DNA of 64,000 bases from Nocardia brasiliensis NBRC 14402 (lineage in GTDB: Bacteria > Actinomycetota > Actinomycetes > Mycobacteriales > Mycobacteriaceae), in the NCBI RefSeq assembly GCF_000308475.2, contig NZ_BAFT02000061.1, forward strand, positions 30,508-94,507, given 5' to 3'. The notes under the pieces were generated by a model. That model was not told the origin of the DNA. It made no database searches and worked only from the letters and a program-made list of their open reading frames with translations. The first letter of the stretch is position 1. Each line of letters starts with the position of its first letter. The position numbers and the translations under genes are program-made. Shown here piece by piece: positions 18,167-26,583 of the stretch.

Positions 18167-19210
18167 ATGACCTACGTTCCCGAACCCACCAGGTACGACG
18201 GGCCGATGCGGTATCGGCGATCGGGTCGATCCGGGCTCGATCTGCCGATGCTCTCGCTCGGCTTCTGGCACAACTTCGGCGACGACCGGCCTTATGGCAG
18301 CCAGCGCGAGATTGCGCTGCGCGCATTCGACCTGGGTATCACCCATTTTGATCTGGCGAACAATTACGGGCCGCCGTACGGGGCGGCCGAGATCAACGCC
18401 GGGCGCATCCTGCGGGAGGATCTGGCCCGGTATCGCGACGAACTCGTGCTGTCCACGAAAGCGGGCTGGGACATGTGGCCCGGACCGTACGGGCAGGGCG
18501 GTGGCTCGCGGAAGTACGTACTCGCCTCGCTCGACCAGTCACTGACCCGGCTCGGCGTGGACTACGTCGACATCTTCTATTCGCACCGGTTCGACCCGAC
18601 GACACCGCTGGCGGAGACCGCGTCGGCGCTGCACACCGCGGTGCAGCAGGGCAAAGCGCTCTATGTCGGCATCTCGTCGTACACCGCGCAGGATTCGCGC
18701 ACCATCGCGGCGATGCTGCGCGAGCTGGGCACGCCGCTGCTCATCCACCAGCCGTCGTACTCGATGTTGAACCGCTGGATCGAGACCGAGGGACTGCTCG
18801 ACGCCGCCGCCGAGGCGGGCTTCGGCGTGATCGGCTTCACCGCGCTGGCCCAGGGCATGCTCACCGCGAAATATCTGGACGGCATTCCGCGGGAATCGCG
18901 GGCCGCCCAGGACAAGTCGTTCCAGAACGAGCTGCTCACCCCCGCGATGATCGACCGGCTGCGCAAGCTCAACGCCCTCGCCGAGCGGCGCGGCCAGACG
19001 CTCGCCCAGCTCGCGCTCGCGTGGGCGCTGCGCGACGAGCGGGTGACGTCGCTGGTCATCGGCGCGTCCTCGACCGGCCAGCTCGAGCAGAACGTCGCCG
19101 CGCTCGACGGACTCGAGTTCCGCGCCGAGGAACTGGCCGAGATCGACGCCCTGCTCGACGACGACGGAGCGGTCGATCTGTGGCGGTCGGCCCGCGAGGG
19201 CACGCTCTGA
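18167..19210 (+). CDS. aldo/keto reductase, YghZ/L-glyceraldehyde-3-phosphate reductase type
   Basis: 347 aa. The catalytic tetrad is Asp62, Tyr67, Lys98 and His140 (DLANNYGP; STKAGW; YSHRFD). WDMWPGPYGQGGGSRKY is characteristic of the YghZ/Gpr subgroup that reduces methylglyoxal and L-glyceraldehyde 3-phosphate with NADPH. A strong GAGGAGA site precedes the ATG. It follows the MarR gene by 82 bases on the same strand and could be co-transcribed with it, which would fit an electrophile-detoxification set with the dioxygenase and DoxX. Confidence 0.93.
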   Translation: MTYVPEPTRYDGPMRYRRSGRSGLDLPMLSLGFWHNFGDDRPYGSQREIALRAFDLGITHFDLANNYGPPYGAAEINAGRILREDLARYRDELVLSTKAGWDMWPGPYGQGGGSRKYVLASLDQSLTRLGVDYVDIFYSHRFDPTTPLAETASALHTAVQQGKALYVGISSYTAQDSRTIAAMLRELGTPLLIHQPSYSMLNRWIETEGLLDAAAEAGFGVIGFTALAQGMLTAKYLDGIPRESRAAQDKSFQNELLTPAMIDRLRKLNALAERRGQTLAQLALAWALRDERVTSLVIGASSTGQLEQNVAALDGLEFRAEELAEIDALLDDDGAVDLWRSAREGTL

Positions 19211-19313
19211 CCCTGGAACCCCTTCGCCCACAGGCGAGTCAGGGAAATACCGGAGGCCGATACCACCCTGCGGGCTGACGACGAACCGGGTAGCCGCCGC
19301 ATAGTGTGCCCGC

Positions 19314-20210
19314 ATGACCTCAGGGCCACCCGACGCTCCACCGCTACCCGACCGCCGCCGACTCGCCCGGCGCGGCGTCGGCCTCTTCCTCGTCGCGCTG
19401 GTCGCGCTGTCCGCACCGGCCATGATCTTCGCGGTCGTGGCGCGCAACGAGATCGGCATCCTGCTGCTGATGTGGGCGCCGGGCGTCGCCTCGCTGCTCG
19501 CCCGGCTGCTGCTGCGCGAAGGATTCGGCGATATCTCGCTGCGCTTCGGCGGCCGCCGCGGCTGGTGGGCCTGCCTGTTCGCGCTCGGCTACCCGGTGGT
19601 CGTCGCGGGGGCGGCGTACGGCGTCGGCTGGCTCACCGGCCTGGCCGAGTTCACCACGCCCGACGGCGAAGCCGCCGGCTGGATCGCCTTCGCGGTCCAG
19701 CTGCTCATCGGCCTGGTGCCCGGCACCGCCATCGGCCTGGTGTTCGCGCTCGGCGAGGAACTCGGGTGGCGCGGCTATCTGCTCACCCGGCTCATCGACG
19801 CGGGCATACCACAGCCGATCCTGGTCGGCGGATTGATCTGGGCCGCTTGGCATATGCCGTTGATCATCGGTGGCAGTTATCTGAGCGGCAACGGCGGTTC
19901 CGTGCTGGTGATCGCGCCGCTGTTCCTGATCCAAGTCGTCGTGGTCTCTTATGTTTTCGCGCGAGTGCGGCTGGATACCGGCAGCGCCTGGCCGGCCGTC
20001 GTGCTGCACGCGTCGTGGAATTCGGTGATCCAATCCGTCTTCGACACCCACACCACGGGCGCGCGGGCTTGGCTGTGGCTCGGCGAACAAGGTCTGCTGC
20101 TGCTGGCCGCGAATGCGATCTGCGCATTCCTGCTCTACCGGCGGCCGGGAAGATTCCTGCGCCAACCACTTTCGAGCGCGCCCGATTCGGCCGCACGCAA
20201 TGGCAGTTGA
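19314..20210 (+). CDS. CPBP family intramembrane glutamic endopeptidase (CAAX protease-like)
   Basis: 298 aa with about eight hydrophobic segments. The Abi/CPBP signature is present: GEELGWRGYLLTRL (E-E-x-x-x-R), WAAWHMP (histidine motif) and VVLHASWNS (H-x-x-x-N). These are membrane-embedded glutamate proteases of the CAAX type, with roles from bacteriocin immunity to protein processing. The substrate is unknown. The upstream site is weak, so the start is less certain than the gene. Confidence 0.88.
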   Translation: MTSGPPDAPPLPDRRRLARRGVGLFLVALVALSAPAMIFAVVARNEIGILLLMWAPGVASLLARLLLREGFGDISLRFGGRRGWWACLFALGYPVVVAGAAYGVGWLTGLAEFTTPDGEAAGWIAFAVQLLIGLVPGTAIGLVFALGEELGWRGYLLTRLIDAGIPQPILVGGLIWAAWHMPLIIGGSYLSGNGGSVLVIAPLFLIQVVVVSYVFARVRLDTGSAWPAVVLHASWNSVIQSVFDTHTTGARAWLWLGEQGLLLLAANAICAFLLYRRPGRFLRQPLSSAPDSAARNGS

Positions 20211-20314
20211 TGCGCGATTGCACATTGCGATCCCGGTGACCGTAATACTGGTCGAGCCGCGCCCGGCCTGGTTTCCTCATCCGTAATCATCCGGGTGGAG
20301 CGAAAGGTCGTGGA

Positions 20315-21223
20315 ATGTCCGTGCAGGTGGTCAAGCTCGGTGCGCACATCGGCGCCCGAATCGAGGGAGTCCGGCTCGGCGGTGGGCTGGACGGCGCGAC
20401 CGTCGCCGCCGTGCGCGCCGCGCTCAACGAGCACAAGGTGATCTTCTTCCGGGAACAGCACCACCTCACCGAGGACGGCCAGTACGAGTTCGCCGAACTG
20501 CTCGGCACGCCCACCACACCGCACCCGACGCTCACCTCCGCGGGCGTGAAGAGCCTGGCCATCGACTCCCACCACGGCCGCTCCAACACCTGGCACACCG
20601 ATGTCACCTTCGTCGACCGCGTGCCGAAGGCCTCCATCCTGCGCGCGGTCACACTGCCGAGTTACGGCGGCGCGACCACCTGGGCCTCGACCGTCGCCGC
20701 CTACAACTCGCTGCCGGAACCGCTGCGGCGACTCGCCGAAAGCCTGCGTGCGCGGCACACCAACCAGTACGACTACGCGGCCACCGTCGAGGACCGCCCG
20801 GACGAGAACGCGCGGGCCTACCGCCGCGAATTCGAGTCCACCTACTTCGAGACCGAACATCCGGTGGTCCGGGTGCACCCGGAGACGGGCGAACGGGCGT
20901 TGCTGCTGGGCTGCTTCGTCAAGCAGATCGTGGGCCTGTCCAGTGGCGAGTCGCAGGCGCTGTTCCGATTGTTCCAGGACCGGGTGACCCGGCTCGAGCA
21001 CACCGTCCGGTGGGACTGGTCACTCGGCGACGTGGCCATCTGGGACAACCGTGCCACCCAGCACTACGCGATCGACGACTACGACGGCGCGGAGCACCGC
21101 AGGTTGACCCGGATCACCCTGGCCGGCGATATCCCGGTCGGCGTCGACGGCACGTCCAGCACCGTCATCGCGGGAAACGCCGAGTCCTACTCCGCGGTCG
21201 ATCCACTCACCACGGCGGCTTAA
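20315..21223 (+). CDS. TauD/TfdA family Fe(II)/2-oxoglutarate dioxygenase
   Basis: 302 aa. The iron triad is His94 and Asp96 (TWHTD) with distal His250 (RATQHYAIDD), and Arg262/263/266 supplies the 2-oxoglutarate-binding arginine. The sequence is closest in style to taurine dioxygenase and alkylsulfatase AtsK enzymes (FREQHHLTEDGQ; NRATQHYA), which release sulfite or sulfate from organosulfur compounds. AAAGG precedes the ATG. A 10-bp-spaced direct repeat TCATCCG lies at 20277-20293, a possible regulator site. It sits 194 bases before an OpuC-type transporter, so the transporter might deliver its substrate, though that is only positional. Confidence 0.9.
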   Translation: MSVQVVKLGAHIGARIEGVRLGGGLDGATVAAVRAALNEHKVIFFREQHHLTEDGQYEFAELLGTPTTPHPTLTSAGVKSLAIDSHHGRSNTWHTDVTFVDRVPKASILRAVTLPSYGGATTWASTVAAYNSLPEPLRRLAESLRARHTNQYDYAATVEDRPDENARAYRREFESTYFETEHPVVRVHPETGERALLLGCFVKQIVGLSSGESQALFRLFQDRVTRLEHTVRWDWSLGDVAIWDNRATQHYAIDDYDGAEHRRLTRITLAGDIPVGVDGTSSTVIAGNAESYSAVDPLTTAA

Positions 21224-21417
21224 CCGTCCTCTTCGAACTCGCATTGTTTGGATACCGGCTCGGCGGTGAAAACAATCGCGAGATCGGCAACCCGGCGATC
21301 CGCGCGCAGCGCGCCATCCAGAACCGCACACGAAGTCTCGATTACGCTTTGACGGCTCGCGTCCGGTGATTACGCACCCGCAGGTACCGACCGGTCTTGC
21401 CCGACGAGGGGAATCGC

Positions 21418-22062
21418 GTGGATTTATGGAGTTATATCCGAGGGCGGGGCGAATTCCTCGCGTTCCTCACCTATCAGCATGCCTCCCTGGCATTTCAGAC
21501 CGTCCTGGTCGGAACCGTCGTCGCGGTGCTCATCGCGGTCGCGGTCTATCGGCTGCCGCTGCTGGCCGCGCTCTCGCTCACCTCTAGCCGGGTGGCACTG
21601 ACCATTCCGTCGCTGGCCCTGCTCGCACTGCTGCTGGTGCCGTTCGGGTTAGGCGTGGTGCCGTCGTTTCTCATGCTGACGTTCTTCGCCGCGCTGCCGG
21701 TTATCGGCAACGCGATCGTAGGTTTGCGCGCGGTGCCGCCCTCGGTGATCGAATCCGCCAAAGGCATCGGCTTTTCCCGGTTGCGCATCCTGCTGACCGT
21801 CGAGTTGCCGATCGCCTGGCCGGTGATCCTCACCGGCATCAGGGTTTCCACCCAGATGATCGTCGGCGTGGCCGCCATCGTCGCCTACGTCCTCGGACCC
21901 GGCCTCGGGTCGCTGATCTTCAACGGCCTGTCCCGGCTCGGTGGCGCCAACGCCATCGAGATGGCGTTGACCGGCACCATTCTCATCGTCCTCATCGCGT
22001 TGGTGTTCGACGCACTCCTCGTCCTGCTCGGCCGCCTCACGATCGCAAAGGGACTGTCATGA
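21418..22062 (+). CDS. OpuC-type ABC transporter permease 1
   Basis: 214 aa inner-membrane permease with five to six hydrophobic helices. The EAA-loop region is AVPPSVIESAKGIGFSRLRILLTVELPIAWPVILTGIR, split at residues about 108-145, as in glycine betaine/carnitine/choline importers. The GTG at 21418 is preferred because GAGGGG lies 6 bases upstream; a frame start at 21397 would add seven residues. Its stop overlaps the ATG of the ATPase gene (ATGA), and all four transporter genes are coupled this way. Confidence 0.9.
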   Translation: MDLWSYIRGRGEFLAFLTYQHASLAFQTVLVGTVVAVLIAVAVYRLPLLAALSLTSSRVALTIPSLALLALLLVPFGLGVVPSFLMLTFFAALPVIGNAIVGLRAVPPSVIESAKGIGFSRLRILLTVELPIAWPVILTGIRVSTQMIVGVAAIVAYVLGPGLGSLIFNGLSRLGGANAIEMALTGTILIVLIALVFDALLVLLGRLTIAKGLS

Positions 22063-23339
22063 CCGAAGTGACCAGCCGCCCCGCTCCGCCCGCGCCGGAG
22101 CGCAACGTGACCGGCGCCGACATCACATTGGACGCCGTCGTCAAGCGCTACCGCGGCCAGGACGCGCCCGCGGTCGAACGGCTCGACCTGGAGATCGACG
22201 CCGGTGACATCGTCGCGTTCGTCGGTCCGTCCGGCTGCGGCAAGACCACGACCTTGAAGATGATCAACCGGCTGATCGAACCGACCGAGGGCCGGATCTT
22301 CATCGGCGGCCGCGACGTCACCCGCGAGGACCCGGACAAACTGCGCCAGTCGATCGGGTACGTCATCCAGTCCGGCGGACTGTTTCCGCACTGGAGCGTC
22401 GCCAAGAACGTCGGTGCCATCCCGCGGGTGCTCGGCTGGGACAAGAAGCGGATCGCCGAACGCACCGAATACCTGCTCGATCTCGTCGGGCTCGATCCCG
22501 CCACCTTCGCCGACCGGCTGCCCAAGGACATGTCCGGCGGTCAGCAACAACGGGTCGGCGTCGCCCGCGCGCTCGCCGCGGACCCGCCGGTCCTGCTGAT
22601 GGACGAACCGTTCGGCGCGGTCGACCCGATCACCCGGGTGCGCTTGCAGGACAGCCTGATCGCGATCCAGCACGAACTCGGCAAGACCATCGTGATCGTG
22701 ACGCACGATTTCGAGGAGGCCACCAAGCTCGGTGACAAGGTGCTGATCCTGTCCGAGGGCGGGCACGTCGAGCAGTACGCGAGCCCGGAGGAGATCCTCA
22801 CCGACCCGGCCACGCCGTTCGTCGAGGAGTTCGTCGGGTCCGGCGCGAAGCTGGCCTATCTCACCGTGTCCCGGGTGCGCGACGTCGAATACGACAAGGT
22901 GATCACCGCCCGGGTCGGCGAACCCGCACAGGGCGTGATCCAGCGCGCGATGGCGGCCGGGCACACCTGGGTCGTGGTCGTCGACGAGGCCGGCCGGCCA
23001 CGATCGTGGCCCTCGCTCACCGAACTGGCGACCAAACCGGAGGTCTCGGACTTCCTCGACCGGCGCCTGCCCGTGGTCGCCCGCTCCTCCACGCTCAACG
23101 ACGCACTCGACGCCATGCTCGCGGCCAGCCAAGGGGCCGCGCTGGTCACCGACGGCCGCGGCGCCGTGGTCGGCGCGCTCAGCATCGGCACGGTGACCGA
23201 GACGATCCAGGCCAAACTCGCCGAGGTGCGGTCGGACGAGGCCGATCTGTCCTACGAGACCTACGTCGACGGCACCGATCCCGCGCCGACGCCGGTGGTC
23301 GCCGCCGACGACGAACCCGGATCGGCCGAGCCGGCATGA
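22059..23339 (+). CDS. opuCA: OpuC-type ABC transporter ATP-binding protein with CBS domains
   Basis: 426 aa. Walker A GPSGCGKTT is at 56-64, the signature SGGQQQR starts at 159 and Walker B VLLMDEP is at 178-184. Residues from about 275 form a tandem CBS pair (VIQRAMAAGHTWVVVVDEAG; STLNDALDAMLAASQGAALV), the ionic-strength and cyclic-dinucleotide-sensing module of OpuCA/ProV proteins. It powers uptake of quaternary ammonium osmolytes. An acidic tail (DDEPGSAEPA) ends the protein. The start overlaps the first permease stop and its own stop overlaps the second permease start. Confidence 0.95.
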   Translation: MTEVTSRPAPPAPERNVTGADITLDAVVKRYRGQDAPAVERLDLEIDAGDIVAFVGPSGCGKTTTLKMINRLIEPTEGRIFIGGRDVTREDPDKLRQSIGYVIQSGGLFPHWSVAKNVGAIPRVLGWDKKRIAERTEYLLDLVGLDPATFADRLPKDMSGGQQQRVGVARALAADPPVLLMDEPFGAVDPITRVRLQDSLIAIQHELGKTIVIVTHDFEEATKLGDKVLILSEGGHVEQYASPEEILTDPATPFVEEFVGSGAKLAYLTVSRVRDVEYDKVITARVGEPAQGVIQRAMAAGHTWVVVVDEAGRPRSWPSLTELATKPEVSDFLDRRLPVVARSSTLNDALDAMLAASQGAALVTDGRGAVVGALSIGTVTETIQAKLAEVRSDEADLSYETYVDGTDPAPTPVVAADDEPGSAEPA

Positions 23340-24073
23340 GCAGGCTGCGGCGCGTGCCGCTCGACGTGTGGTTCGAGCCGATCATCATCGGCGTGATCGG
23401 TCTCGGCTATGTCCTCTGGTACCGGTCCACGACCTTCACCCCCACCGAGCAAGCATCCCTGGCCTGGGACAACTTGCAGACCACGATCCTCGCGCACATC
23501 AAACTCACCGTGGTGGCCACGTTGATCGTGGTCGTCATCGCGATTCCGCTCGGCATCGCGCTCACCCGGCCCGCGCTGAAACGCGTCGAGCCCGTCGCGG
23601 TGAACATCGCCAATGTCGGGCAGGCCGCGCCCGCGGTCGGCCTGCTGGTGCTGTTCACGTTCTGGCTCGGCACCGGATTCCGTACGGCGATAGTCGGTCT
23701 CGTCGTGTACGCGATTCTGCCGATCCTGCAGAACACCATCGTCGGACTGCGGCAGGTGGACCACCGCACCATCGAGGCCTCGCGCGGTATCGGCTACTCC
23801 GGCAGCCGGACGCTGTTCCAGGTGGAGTTGCCGCTCGCGGTGCCGGTGATCCTCAACGGCGTGCGCACCGCGCTGGTGATCCTGGTCGGCACGGCGACGC
23901 TGAGCACGTTCATCGGCGCGACCAGCCTCGGCACGCTGATCACCACGGGCGTCACGCTGTTCCTGCCCAAACTGCTCGTCTCCGGCGCGATCCTGGTGGG
24001 CCTGCTGGCCTTGACCATCGACTGGCTGGGCCGGCTCGTCGAACTCGCCGCGACGCCGCGGGGCATCGCATGA
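23336..24073 (+). CDS. OpuC-type ABC transporter permease 2
   Basis: 245 aa permease with six hydrophobic helices. The EAA loop is VDHRTIEASRGIGYSGSRTL followed by ELPLAVPVILNGVR. It pairs with the 214 aa permease to form the membrane channel. The ATG at 23336 overlaps the ATPase stop; the longer open frame upstream runs inside the ATPase gene and is not used. The stop overlaps the next ATG. Confidence 0.92.
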   Translation: MSRLRRVPLDVWFEPIIIGVIGLGYVLWYRSTTFTPTEQASLAWDNLQTTILAHIKLTVVATLIVVVIAIPLGIALTRPALKRVEPVAVNIANVGQAAPAVGLLVLFTFWLGTGFRTAIVGLVVYAILPILQNTIVGLRQVDHRTIEASRGIGYSGSRTLFQVELPLAVPVILNGVRTALVILVGTATLSTFIGATSLGTLITTGVTLFLPKLLVSGAILVGLLALTIDWLGRLVELAATPRGIA

Positions 24074-25050
24074 GGCCGCCGCGGCTCACGACGCTGCTCG
24101 CCGCGCTCGTCGTGGCCACCGCCGCGCTCACCGGGTGTGGTCTGGTCAGCTCGTCCGGCACGTTCCACGACGCACGGCTGCCCGACGGCGCGCAGCCGCT
24201 GGACGGGGTCAAGCTGGTCGTCACCTCGAAGAGCTTCACCGAGGGCGTGCTGCTCGGCAAGATCACCGCGACGTATCTGGGCGCGGCGGGCGCGAAGGTC
24301 ACCGACCTGACCGGGGCGCCGGGTTCCGCGTCGTCGCGGCAGGCTCAGCTCAACGGTGACGCCGACATCCTCTGGGAGTACACGGGCACCGGATGGGTGA
24401 ACTACCACAACCAGACCGACACGATCGCGGACCCGCAACAGCTCTGGCAGCGCGTGCACGACCTGGAACAGCGTGATCACGATCTGGTGTGGTTGCCGCC
24501 GGCCAACTTCAACGACACCTACGCCTTCGGCGCGTCGACGCCGAACGCCGAACGCCTGCAGGTGAAATCGCTGTCCGACGTGACCACCCTGCCGGTCCCC
24601 GACCGCACCTTCTGCGTCGACGACGAATTCTTCAGCCGTTCCGACGGTTTCATCCCGATGCTGGCGAAGTACGGTATCCCGTACAACGATCCGAACGGCG
24701 TCCCGTCCGGCAACGTGACCCGGATGGACGCGGGCGTGGTCTACACCGCCACCGCCAAGGGCGCACCCTGCAACTTCGGCATGATCTACACCACCGACGG
24801 CCGGGTGAAGAACTTGAATCTCGTTGTGCTGGACGACGACCGCAAGTTCTTCCTGCCGTACAGCGGCACCGCCGTCGTGCGCGGCGCCGTCCTCGACCGG
24901 CATCCGGAACTGCGCCCGCTGCTCGGCACCATCTCCGAACGCCTCACCGACGATCTCATGCAGGAACTCAACGGCCGCGTCGACATCGACGGGGAAGACC
25001 CCGCCGACGTCGCCTACGACTGGCTGCGGACCCAGAAATTGATCGCCTGA
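24070..25050 (+). CDS. opuCC: OpuC-type substrate-binding lipoprotein
   Basis: 326 aa. The signal peptide ends in the lipobox LTGC with Cys23 as the lipidated residue. The body begins VKLVVTSKSFTEGVLLG, the usual start of OpuBC/OpuCC quaternary-amine binding proteins, and includes GDADILWEYTGTGW. It captures betaine, choline or carnitine outside the membrane. An ergothioneine-binding relative (EgtU type) is possible, since that group uses the same fold. It is the last gene of the four-gene coupled operon and converges with the DUF1206 gene 34 bases away. Confidence 0.93.
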   Translation: MRPPRLTTLLAALVVATAALTGCGLVSSSGTFHDARLPDGAQPLDGVKLVVTSKSFTEGVLLGKITATYLGAAGAKVTDLTGAPGSASSRQAQLNGDADILWEYTGTGWVNYHNQTDTIADPQQLWQRVHDLEQRDHDLVWLPPANFNDTYAFGASTPNAERLQVKSLSDVTTLPVPDRTFCVDDEFFSRSDGFIPMLAKYGIPYNDPNGVPSGNVTRMDAGVVYTATAKGAPCNFGMIYTTDGRVKNLNLVVLDDDRKFFLPYSGTAVVRGAVLDRHPELRPLLGTISERLTDDLMQELNGRVDIDGEDPADVAYDWLRTQKLIA

Positions 25051-25084
25051 TCAGCGAGCTGCGGCGGCAAAGAGGTTCCGGGAC

Positions 25085-25912
25085 CTACATTTTCGCGTAG
25101 CGGGCCATGACGAAGCTGTACAGGCCGTAGGTGATGATGCCGAGACCGGCGACGATGAGCAGGACCATGCCGAAGGGCTGGGCGCCGAGGATTTTCAGGG
25201 CGCCGTCCAACCCCGCGGCCTTCTCGGGCTCGGACTTGGTGGCGGCCAGTATGACCAGCAGGCCGACAGCGCCGACGGCCAGGCCTTTGGCGAGGTAGCC
25301 GGCCATGCCGAGACGCCGGACCAGCTTGCTCGGCGCGCCCTGCAAATCGTCGACGAACTTCTGGGTGACGCCCTTGTACACGTGGTAGCCGCCGACCCCG
25401 ATGATGATCAGCCCGGCCACCACCAGGGCGATGGCGCCCGCGGTGTGCTGCATGACGCGCGCCGCGAGCCCGGCGCTCTCGCCGCTGCTGGACTTGCCGC
25501 TGCCGCGGGCGAAACCGAAGGCGGAGACGGCGAAGACGAAGTAGATCACCGCGAGCGACAGGGCCTTCACCCGGCGCAACGCCTCGGACTTCTTGCTGTC
25601 CTTGTCCGGCTTGGACGCGCTGCCCAGTACCGCTTCGACCAGCCGCCACAGCGCCAGGATCAGGAAGGCCACCGCGCCGACCCACAGCACGAGCGGGCCG
25701 CCCGGCTCCGCCGCCATCTCCTTCATCGCCCCGGATTGGTCGGCGGCGCCACCCGAACCGCCGAGCGCGATGCGGATGGCGATGTAGCCGATGATCAGGT
25801 GCACGATGCCCGTCATGACGAACCCCGCCCGGGCGAAGCGCTCGAAGACGCGGTGCTGGGCGATCCGTTCCGCTTTGCTGGTCGCCTTGGTCTGAGTCAT
25901 GCTGGCACTCAT
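25085..25912 (-). CDS. DUF1206 family membrane protein
   Basis: 275 aa with six hydrophobic helices grouped as three similar pairs. Each repeat starts with an amphipathic R/K-x-x-x-x-(A/L)G pattern: FERFARAGFVMTGIVHLIIG, ALRRVKALSLAVIYFVFAV and VRRLGMAGYLAKGLAVGAVG. The threefold arrangement is the hallmark of DUF1206, found widely in actinobacteria and of unknown function. A second in-frame ATG at 25900 could be the start. It is convergent with the OpuC operon and divergent from the TIGR03086 gene. Confidence 0.88.
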   Translation of the reverse strand: MSASMTQTKATSKAERIAQHRVFERFARAGFVMTGIVHLIIGYIAIRIALGGSGGAADQSGAMKEMAAEPGGPLVLWVGAVAFLILALWRLVEAVLGSASKPDKDSKKSEALRRVKALSLAVIYFVFAVSAFGFARGSGKSSSGESAGLAARVMQHTAGAIALVVAGLIIIGVGGYHVYKGVTQKFVDDLQGAPSKLVRRLGMAGYLAKGLAVGAVGLLVILAATKSEPEKAAGLDGALKILGAQPFGMVLLIVAGLGIITYGLYSFVMARYAKM

Positions 25913-26022
25913 CTCATTTCGATCGAACCGAACGTCGGGGCAAATACCCGGTCCGGCCCGCTCGAAACGGGGTGTCGCAAATATCCAAGACGGGCGCCCG
26001 GCGGTGGCGCAGAATTTGCCGC

Positions 26023-26583
26023 ATGGCTGAACCGACGCTTTCTCCCGCCGACCGTTATCGTGCGCTCGCGCAGACTTTCACCCGCAAGGTCGAAGCCGTC
26101 CCGGCGGCCGACTGGGATGCCGGTTCCCCGTGCGCCGAGTGGACCGCGCGCGATGTCCTCCGGCATGTCATCGACAGCGAACGCGATATCGTACAAATGG
26201 TCGGACTCGAGCTGCCGCCCGCGCCGTCCGTCGACGACGATCCGGCCGCGGCCTGGGCCGCGACCCGCGCCGCCGTACAGGACATTCTCGACGATCCCGC
26301 GCGGGCCACCCGGGAATACGACGGCCACTTCGGCCGCACGAACCTCGCCGCGACGATCGAGCGCTTCTACTGTTTCGACCTGGTCGTGCACGGCTGGGAC
26401 ATCGCCCGCGCCACGGGCACCGACGCCACCATCTCCGCCGCGGATCTCGAATGGGTCGAGGGCGTGGCGCGCTCGCTCGGCGATTCGCTGCGCATGCCCG
26501 GAGTTTGCGGGCCCGCCCTCGACGCTCCCGCCGACGCCGACGAGCAGACCCGTGTCCTCGCTTTTCTCGGTCGCGCGCACTGA
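26023..26583 (+). CDS. TIGR03086 family metal-binding protein (mycothiol maleylpyruvate isomerase-like fold)
   Basis: 186 aa four-helix DinB-like fold. CAEWTARDVLRHVIDSERD carries the first metal-site histidine and FDLVVHGWDIARATG the second, as in actinobacterial TIGR03086 and mycothiol-dependent isomerase relatives. It may bind zinc and act with mycothiol, but the substrate is unknown. The ATG at 26023 starts the conserved part; no clear ribosome site is visible. Its stop codon ends at 26583, and the NRPS stop codon on the other strand begins at 26584, so there is no room for a terminator between these convergent genes. Confidence 0.85.
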   Translation: MAEPTLSPADRYRALAQTFTRKVEAVPAADWDAGSPCAEWTARDVLRHVIDSERDIVQMVGLELPPAPSVDDDPAAAWAATRAAVQDILDDPARATREYDGHFGRTNLAATIERFYCFDLVVHGWDIARATGTDATISAADLEWVEGVARSLGDSLRMPGVCGPALDAPADADEQTRVLAFLGRAH

